DNA of 10,997 nt, taken from positions 1 to 10,997 of the forward strand of contig JAWOJF010000361.1 in assembly GCA_046481785.1 (NCBI GenBank). The letters are read 5' to 3'. The position numbers and the translations under genes are program-made. Source of the DNA: JAWOJF01 sp046481785 (GTDB taxonomy: Bacteria > Bacteroidota > Ignavibacteria > Ignavibacteriales > Ignavibacteriaceae). Position 1 is the stretch's first letter, and every line of letters starts with the position of its first letter. Under the pieces are notes generated by a model, which searched no databases, was not told the DNA's origin, and was given only the letters and a program-made list of their open reading frames with translations. Below, piece after piece: positions 5,468 through 10,997 of the stretch.

Positions 5468-7186
5468 ATGGTACAACTAACAATAAATAATATAAAAGTT
5501 AATGCAGAAGATGGAATGACTATACTTGAGGCGGCTAAATCTGTCGGTATACAAATTCCTACTTTATGTCATCTTAAAAATTTAAATCCATCCGGTGCAT
5601 GCAGAATATGCTCAGTGGAAGTTGAAGGCCAAAGGGGTTTAATACCTTCCTGTGCTTATCCTGTTTTTGACGGGATGGTTGTAGAAACAAATTCTACAAG
5701 AGTGCGACGCGCCAGAAAAACAATTGTTGAACTGCTTATTGAAAATCATCCGCAGGATTGCCTTGTATGCGTAAGGAACAAAAACTGCGAACTGCAGGAT
5801 CTTGCCGAACAATATGGAACAAGGGAACACCGGTATATAGGTGAAACCAAAAAACATGCTATTGATGTATCGAGTTCCTCTATGGAAAGAGACCCCGCAA
5901 AATGTATTCTTTGCGGAAGGTGTGTAAGAGTATGCCACGAAGTTCAGAAAATCGGGGCTATCGATTTTTCCAACAGGGGTTTTACAAGCATTGTTACAAC
6001 TCCTTACAACAAAGGATTAAATGTAAGCGATTGTATTCTTTGTGGTCAGTGTATTTTGGTCTGTCCAACCGCTGCTTTAAGAGAAAAAAGTTCATTAAAA
6101 GAAGTAGCCAATGCCATAAATAATAAAAAATATGTTGTTGTTCAGGTAGCGCCTGCCGTAAGGATTACACTGGGTGAAGAGTATAACATGCCTACAGGTA
6201 GTGATGTTTCAGGGCAGCTTGTAACCGGTTTAAGAAGGCTCGGCTTCAAAAAAGTATTTGATACAAATTTCAGCGCCGACCTTACAATAATGGAAGAGGC
6301 TGCTGAACTGGTAAACAGGATCAAAAACAAAAAACCTCTTCCTATGTTTACAAGCTGCTGCCCGGGATGGATAAAATATGCTGAGACAAATGCACCTGAA
6401 ATTATTCCAAATATTTCATCGTGCAAATCTCCTCATGAGATGCAGGGTGCCGTTCTTAAAACATACTATGCAACAAAAATGGGAATAAACCCTGATGATG
6501 TTTTTGTAGTATCAATTATGCCCTGTACTGTAAAAAAATATGAATCAGACAGAAATGAGTTATCAGAAGAAACACTGCCTGATGTGGATGCTGTTCTAAC
6601 AACACGCGAGCTTGTAAGATTTTTTAAACTTGCAGGAATTGATTTTGAAAGCCTTCCTGAGAGCAATTTTGATAATCCTCTTGGGGAATCAACAGGAGCA
6701 GCCGCTATTTTCGGCGCAACGGGCGGCGTTATGGAAGCAGCTTTAAGAACTGCTTATTTTGCTATTACGGGTAAAGAACTTGAAAAGCTTGAATTTGATG
6801 AGATAAGGGGATTAGACGGTATTAAAGAGGCAACAATAAATATTGACGGGCTTAGTATAAATGTGGCAGTTGTTAACGGTATTGGAAATATAGCCCCTGT
6901 TATTGAAGATATTAAAAACGGGAACTCTAAATATCACTTCATTGAAGTAATGGCGTGCCCCGGGGGATGTATTAATGGCGGCGGTCAGCCAATAAATCAA
7001 AAACCCGAAAAGATTATGAAAAGAATGAAAGCGCTTTACCAGATTGATAATACTAAGGCCGCCAGGAGGTCTCATGAAAATAAATCTGTACAGCAGCTTT
7101 ATAAAGAGTTTTTTATAGAGCCAAATTCGCATAAGGCGCATGATATTCTGCATACGGAATATTTTGACAGAAAAAGAAAAAATTAG
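5468..7186 (+). CDS. hydA: [FeFe]-hydrogenase catalytic subunit HydA
   Basis: HydA reduces protons to H2 or oxidises H2 at the H-cluster. The protein has 572 residues. Its accessory clusters are [2Fe-2S] C34/C45/C48/C62, a His-Cys3 [4Fe-4S] H94/C98/C101/C107, and a two-cluster ferredoxin domain C146/149/152/156 and C189/192/195/199. The H-domain is canonical: TSCCPGW (295-301) with proton-relay C297 and ligand C298; MPC with ligand C353; and MACPGGCINGGGQP (495-508) with C497 and C501. The small-subunit-like domain lies at ~537-565. Together with HydB and HydC this is the M3-type, NAD-linked, probably electron-bifurcating enzyme; bifurcation itself is inferred from subunit composition. I use the ATG at 5468, not the in-frame ATG at 5372: the family begins with M-V-x-L-T-I-N, and the earlier start would overlap hydB by 71 bases. 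The preceding site is only a purine run. No twin-arginine signal, so it is cytoplasmic. Confidence 0.96.
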   Translation: MVQLTINNIKVNAEDGMTILEAAKSVGIQIPTLCHLKNLNPSGACRICSVEVEGQRGLIPSCAYPVFDGMVVETNSTRVRRARKTIVELLIENHPQDCLVCVRNKNCELQDLAEQYGTREHRYIGETKKHAIDVSSSSMERDPAKCILCGRCVRVCHEVQKIGAIDFSNRGFTSIVTTPYNKGLNVSDCILCGQCILVCPTAALREKSSLKEVANAINNKKYVVVQVAPAVRITLGEEYNMPTGSDVSGQLVTGLRRLGFKKVFDTNFSADLTIMEEAAELVNRIKNKKPLPMFTSCCPGWIKYAETNAPEIIPNISSCKSPHEMQGAVLKTYYATKMGINPDDVFVVSIMPCTVKKYESDRNELSEETLPDVDAVLTTRELVRFFKLAGIDFESLPESNFDNPLGESTGAAAIFGATGGVMEAALRTAYFAITGKELEKLEFDEIRGLDGIKEATINIDGLSINVAVVNGIGNIAPVIEDIKNGNSKYHFIEVMACPGGCINGGGQPINQKPEKIMKRMKALYQIDNTKAARRSHENKSVQQLYKEFFIEPNSHKAHDILHTEYFDRKRKN

Positions 7187-7194
7187 TGACATAA

Positions 7195-9189
7195 ATGAAC
7201 ATTGGTATTGTAAGCACTATACAGGATAAATGTAAAAAGTGCTATTCATGTATTCGTGAGTGTCCTGCGGCTGCAATAAAAGTAGTAAACGGACAAGCTG
7301 CAGTTATACAGGAAAGATGTATAGCATGCGGGCATTGTATTAAAGTTTGTTCGCAGCATGGAAAAAGAGTTTTAAGCGATATTGAAAAAGTAATACAGGA
7401 AATTCTTCCTGCAAAAAAATCAGTAGCTATTATTGCTCCTTCTTTCCCGGCATCCTTCCCTGATGTTTATTTAAAACTTCCCGGTGCTTTAAAACAGCTT
7501 GGATTTAGTTCAGTGGTTGAAACTGCCTTTGGTGCAGACTTAATCAGCCCCTTGTATGTTGAAGAATTGCAAAAGGAAAATGGAAAGACAATAATAAGCT
7601 CTGCTTGTCCTGCCGTTGTAAATTATATAGAAATGTATCACAAAGAACTTGTCCCTAACCTGGCAAAAATAGTATCTCCTATGATTGCAATAGGGAAGTA
7701 CCTGAAAGAAAACCTTGGCAATGATACCAAAATAGTTTTTATCGGCCCGTGTGTTGCAAAAAAGAAGGAAATTACCGATCCGGAAAATGCAAAAGTTATT
7801 GAAGCTGTTTTAACTTTTAATGAGCTTAAGAAATTATTTAGTATATATAATGTTAACTTACCTGAAGTTGAAGAATCAGATTTTGATCCTCCCCATGCTT
7901 ACCTTGGAAAATCTTATTCACTTGCAGGCGGCTTGCTTAAAACCGCAAAAATTCCGGGTGATATTCTTGAACAGGAAGTTATTGTTGTAGATGGTAAACA
8001 GAAAGTAATTGATATAATAGATGAAATTGCTAACAACCAGATAAATGCGAAGTTTATTGATATATTGTTTTGTGAAGGATGTATCAGCGGCCCTGCAATA
8101 GATTCTGACTTAAACTATTACTCCCGCAGGGAAAAGATAATTTCTTATATACATGAAAAGCTGCATACCACAGACAGGCAGTTATGGAAAAGTAATATTT
8201 ATAACAGCCGGAATCTTAATCTTAGAAAAGAGTTTTCTGCTAAAAACCAGAGGAGACCTTATCCTTCAGAAGAGCGGATAAGGAAAATATTAGCTGAAAC
8301 CAACAAGTATACACCAGAGGATGAGCTTAACTGCGGGGCTTGCGGTTATAGTACATGCAGGGAGTATGCCGTGGCAATAGCAAAAGATCTTGCAGAAAAA
8401 GAAATGTGCCTTCCTTACCTGGTTGATAAATTAGCAAAAGCTTATGATGACCTGAAGGAAACACAGGAACAACTGCAGTCTGTTGAAAAGCTTGCTTCAA
8501 TAGGTCAGCTTGCTGCGGGAGTAGCACATGAAATAAATAATCCGTTAGGAACGATATTGCTTTATTCTTCAATGCTAAAAACTGATCTGGAAAAAAGTAT
8601 TGAGGATGTTCAGAAAGTAGAAGATTTATCCTTAATAATAGAAGAAGCAAACCGGTGCAAAAATATAGTTTCAAATCTTTTGAATTTCGCACGGCAGGGA
8701 AGACTGAAGATAGATACTATTAATATGTGTGACATGCTTTCGGTAATTATAAAAACACTTAAAAAAAATCCGGCATACCGCAGCATAATTATTAAATCCG
8801 ATAAACAGACTGATAATTGTGTTATTGAGGCGGATGAAGACCAGTTAAAACAGGTTTTTCTAAACCTGATTAATAATGCATTTGAAGCAATGGAAGAATC
8901 AAAAGAAAAGGTTCTGGAACTTAAGATGGTATCCGAAGGTGATTACCTTGTAACTGAAGTTAAAGATTCAGGTACAGGCATTGTCAGGGAAAATTTCAGT
9001 AAAATATTTACCCCGTTCTTTACAACAAAAAAAATAGGGAAGGGAACGGGACTTGGCCTTGCTATTTCTTACGGTATTATTAAAATGCATAAGGGCTATA
9101 TATCTTTTCAGAGCGAAGAAGGTAAAGGAACATCCTTTAAAGTAAAAATTCCTAAAAAAATTGATATTCAAAACATTAACATGAATTAG
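7195..9189 (+). CDS. Hydrogenase-like histidine kinase (HydS-type redox/H2 sensor)
   Basis: This 664-residue soluble fusion has four parts. (1) A two-cluster ferredoxin domain, C13/16/19/23 and C42/45/48/52. (2) An [FeFe]-hydrogenase large-subunit-like domain, ~75-320. (3) A four-cysteine Fe-S domain, C380-x2-C383-x4-C388-x16-C405. (4) After a short coiled coil (~407-432), a HisKA domain with H445 (AHEINNP) and an ATPase domain with N557/N560/N561, DSGTGI 591-596, FTPFF 605-609 and GKGTGLGL 615-622. The H-cluster loops are altered relative to HydA: SSACPAV (proton-relay Cys is A137, ligand C138 kept), GPC186 (Met becomes Gly) and FCEGCISGP (C293-x2-C296, not CX3C, and no GGGQ). Catalysis is therefore doubtful and a sensor role likely. 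I see no PAS domain, which related sensors often have. It starts eight bases after the hydA stop, so it is in the same operon; the next gene is its probable response regulator. Confidence 0.9.
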   Translation: MNIGIVSTIQDKCKKCYSCIRECPAAAIKVVNGQAAVIQERCIACGHCIKVCSQHGKRVLSDIEKVIQEILPAKKSVAIIAPSFPASFPDVYLKLPGALKQLGFSSVVETAFGADLISPLYVEELQKENGKTIISSACPAVVNYIEMYHKELVPNLAKIVSPMIAIGKYLKENLGNDTKIVFIGPCVAKKKEITDPENAKVIEAVLTFNELKKLFSIYNVNLPEVEESDFDPPHAYLGKSYSLAGGLLKTAKIPGDILEQEVIVVDGKQKVIDIIDEIANNQINAKFIDILFCEGCISGPAIDSDLNYYSRREKIISYIHEKLHTTDRQLWKSNIYNSRNLNLRKEFSAKNQRRPYPSEERIRKILAETNKYTPEDELNCGACGYSTCREYAVAIAKDLAEKEMCLPYLVDKLAKAYDDLKETQEQLQSVEKLASIGQLAAGVAHEINNPLGTILLYSSMLKTDLEKSIEDVQKVEDLSLIIEEANRCKNIVSNLLNFARQGRLKIDTINMCDMLSVIIKTLKKNPAYRSIIIKSDKQTDNCVIEADEDQLKQVFLNLINNAFEAMEESKEKVLELKMVSEGDYLVTEVKDSGTGIVRENFSKIFTPFFTTKKIGKGTGLGLAISYGIIKMHKGYISFQSEEGKGTSFKVKIPKKIDIQNINMN

Positions 9190-9198
9190 GTAAAAAAA

Positions 9199-9609
9199 AT
9201 GCCATCAGGTAAAAAGAAAATACTTATTGTAGATGATGATATAGATCTTCTTGAACAGGAGAAAATTGCGCTTGAATCAAGAGGCTACCAGGTTATTACT
9301 GCCGAAACAACCGATGAAGCATGGAGTTATTTCAAAAGTGAAAAGCCCGATGCAGCCGTAATTGATTTAATGATGGAAGAACATGATTCAGGCTTTATAC
9401 TCAGCTACAAAATAAAAAAAGACCCTCACGGTCAAAATATTCCTGTTTTTATTTTAACTTCTGCTACATATGTAACCGGTTATAAGTTCGGTGCAACAAC
9501 CGAAGAAGAACGTGACTGGATAAAGTGTGATGAGATTATGAATAAACCGGTGCAGATAGACCAGTTAATCCAAAAACTTGAATTTTATTTTTCCGGGAAA
9601 GAGGTGTAG
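9199..9609 (+). CDS. Single-domain response regulator (receiver only)
   Basis: A 136-residue CheY-like receiver domain with no output domain. It has the acidic cluster D12-D14, phosphoacceptor D56 (VIDLMM), T87 (ILTS) and K116-P117 (NKP). The stretch between T87 and K116 is 29 residues, about seven more than in CheY, so the beta4-alpha4/beta5 region carries an insertion (~89-112, with W107 and C110). From memory, similar insertions occur in receivers beside hydrogenase-like sensors, but I cannot verify this here. It starts nine bases after the kinase stop, with AGG (9188-9190) at normal distance, so it is very likely the kinase's partner. Lacking a DNA-binding part, it must act through another protein, for example as the middle step of a phosphorelay. 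Confidence 0.9.
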   Translation: MPSGKKKILIVDDDIDLLEQEKIALESRGYQVITAETTDEAWSYFKSEKPDAAVIDLMMEEHDSGFILSYKIKKDPHGQNIPVFILTSATYVTGYKFGATTEEERDWIKCDEIMNKPVQIDQLIQKLEFYFSGKEV

Positions 9610-9699
9610 TGCCCGGCTGAAGGCAGCATTGTTCCAGAAGACAGGTATGTTTAGTAATTAAGATTATGCAATGGGCTTGTGATAATTAGGGCTTTATGA

Positions 9700-9727
9700 A
9701 TTCTAAGGATAGGTTTTCGTTTAGAAT
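9700..9727. promoter_or_regulatory. Inverted repeat before the REC-PAS kinase gene
   Basis: ATTCTAA (9700-9706) is the reverse complement of TTAGAAT (9721-9727), 14 bases apart, ending 17 bases before the next start codon. It could be an operator or a leader hairpin. It sits in the 135-base gap behind the response regulator, which may mean the next gene has its own control. Confidence 0.2.
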
Positions 9728-9744
9728 GTAAAATATCTTTGACT

Positions 9745-10997
9745 ATGGAAAACAATCAAGTGAAAATATTAATTGTAGATGATGAAAAGGGACTCCGTCT
9801 TGGTACCAAGCGTCTTCTCGAAAGGGAAGGCTACACTGTTACTGCAGCCGAGAATGGTACCGAAGGAATACAATACGGTACATCAGAAGAGTATGATATT
9901 GCAATAATCGATTTAAAAATGCCTGATATTGATGGTATGGCTGTTCTAAAAGAGATCAGGACTAAATTTCCAAACACTGTATGTTTTATTGCCACAGCCT
10001 ATGCAAGTTACGATACAGCAATTGAATCTACCAAACTAGGCGCTTTCAGTTACATTCCAAAACCCTTCACTCCTGAAGAACTTCTTAATAACATACACAA
10101 AGGCTATGAGAACCGCCGGTTAATGATTGAAAAACAAAACTGGCTGAGGGAAAGGGAAGCAAGGCTTCTTGAAGTAGCATTCGAAAAAACAAGAATTAAT
10201 ACTATCGTAAATTCCATTTCTGATGGAATACTGGTAGTAAACAGCGCCGGGCAGACAGTTCTTTATAATCCAAGCGCTTTAATTTATCTGGGCCTTGATG
10301 AAATTAAAATTGAAGAAAACATTACCGATAAACTGCATCCCGAAATATCCCATATTATTAAAAAATTTCTTGATGAAGGGAAATATGTTAAGGAAAGTTA
10401 TTCTACCCAGATTGCCATAAAACCTGATGATGAGCTTTTTATTGAGGCTACCTCTTCACCGGTTCCTCATCCCGATGGTTCCCTTGCAGGTGTAGTAGTG
10501 GTATTAAAAAACATTACTGAACTAAAAAAGATAGAGCATATCAAAAATCAGTTTGTATCAATGGTATCTCATGAGCTTAAGGCACCGATAGCCGCAGTAT
10601 ATGGATTCCTTAAGATACTGTCGGATCCTCATATACAGGTTACCCCCGAACAGCAAAAATCATTTATCGAAAGATCAGAATTACGGCTTGATTCACTGCT
10701 TAAAATGGTAAATGACCTGCTTGATATTTCACGGATAGAGATGAAAACTCTGCACAGGGAGATAAAGGAAATTGATCTGGCTGAAATAATTAATAATATA
10801 ATTGAGATGTTCCAGGTTGATATTAATAATAAGAATCTTAGGGTAAACACAAATTACGGCAGCCAGGTTCAGCCTGTATCTGCCGATTATAATGAAATAA
10901 CACGGTTGTTTACAAATCTTATAAGCAATGCAATTAAATATAATATCGAAAATGGTGAAATAAATATTAGTATCAATACATCTGATATTTATTTAAT
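9745..10997 (+). CDS. REC-PAS-histidine kinase, cut by the right window edge
   Basis: The frame is open from ATG 9745 to the last base (417 complete codons), so the 3' end is missing. Residues 1-~118 form a receiver domain: D12/D13, phosphoacceptor D56 (IIDLKMPDIDG), T84, and K106-P107 followed by F. A helical linker follows at ~122-150. Residues ~150-262 look like a PAS sensor domain (SISDGILVVNSAGQTVLYN, later VVVLKNITELKKIE). Residues ~263-335 are HisKA with H276 (VSHELKAP). The ATPase domain begins after ~340 and shows the N-box with N391 and N395 before the sequence ends. No membrane segment: a cytoplasmic kinase whose input is phosphorylation plus an unknown PAS signal. There is no good Shine-Dalgarno; ATG 9745 is the start that gives a complete receiver domain. 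It lies in the same direction, 135 bases behind the single-domain receiver, and may belong to the same relay. Confidence 0.92.
   Translation, partial: MENNQVKILIVDDEKGLRLGTKRLLEREGYTVTAAENGTEGIQYGTSEEYDIAIIDLKMPDIDGMAVLKEIRTKFPNTVCFIATAYASYDTAIESTKLGAFSYIPKPFTPEELLNNIHKGYENRRLMIEKQNWLREREARLLEVAFEKTRINTIVNSISDGILVVNSAGQTVLYNPSALIYLGLDEIKIEENITDKLHPEISHIIKKFLDEGKYVKESYSTQIAIKPDDELFIEATSSPVPHPDGSLAGVVVVLKNITELKKIEHIKNQFVSMVSHELKAPIAAVYGFLKILSDPHIQVTPEQQKSFIERSELRLDSLLKMVNDLLDISRIEMKTLHREIKEIDLAEIINNIIEMFQVDINNKNLRVNTNYGSQVQPVSADYNEITRLFTNLISNAIKYNIENGEINISINTSDIYL

Noticed and set aside
7195..8170. Reading the hydrogenase-like kinase as a second catalytic hydrogenase
   Set aside because: Loss of the proton-relay Cys, the altered L3 spacing and fusion to a histidine kinase argue for a sensor.
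9734..9741. TATCTTTG, a match to the Bacteroidota -7 element TAnnTTTG, just before the REC-PAS kinase start
   Set aside because: The implied start would fall at or after the ATG and no -33 element is seen at the right distance. A leaderless transcript is conceivable but unsupported.
1..10997. CRISPR array, insertion sequences, phage or toxin-antitoxin genes
   Set aside because: I found no regularly spaced repeats, transposase, integrase or phage-like proteins on either strand.

Overview
The window is AT-rich bacterial DNA, apart from its first ~490 bases, which are GC-rich. It carries the genes of an anaerobic, H2-metabolising bacterium. I infer a member of the Bacteroidota/Ignavibacteriota side of the tree, with moderate confidence at best. 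The reasons are low GC, mostly weak Shine-Dalgarno sequences, a tRNA gene without an encoded CCA end, and a HydF that reads like those of Bacteroidota. No taxonomic marker gene is present.

Layout. (1) 1-~489: GC-rich fragment of a tandem universal-stress protein, cut off at an abrupt composition break. This is probably an assembly chimera or a foreign scar. (2) 490-1429: A/T repeats, a tRNA-Arg(UCG), one small hypothetical gene (757-990) and a 439-base leader-like region with several inverted repeats. (3) 1430-2665: hydF, the GTPase/scaffold for [FeFe]-hydrogenase maturation. (4) 2666-2968: a 303-base regulatory gap with two dyads sharing a TGTAACA core. (5) 2969-7186: hydC-hydB-hydA, a complete trimeric NAD-linked [FeFe]-hydrogenase of the electron-bifurcating type, with a fully canonical H-cluster site in HydA. 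(6) 7195-9609: a hydrogenase-like histidine kinase with an altered H-cluster pocket, followed 9 bases later by a stand-alone receiver-domain response regulator. (7) 9745-window end: a REC-PAS-histidine kinase that runs off the right edge.

How the genes work together. HydABC would couple NADH and reduced ferredoxin to H2 in the cytoplasm. HydF supplies the diiron subcluster to HydA; its partners HydE and HydG are not in this window. The hydrogenase-like kinase sits immediately behind hydA and has four probable Fe-S sites but a remodelled active-site pocket, so it is best read as a redox or H2 sensor. It probably signals to the adjacent receiver protein, and possibly to the REC-PAS-kinase, in a phosphorelay. 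The co-location of catalytic enzyme, maturase and sensor/relay proteins is the most interesting system here. The individual families are known; the specific arrangement, the residue changes and the candidate operators are what deserve checking.
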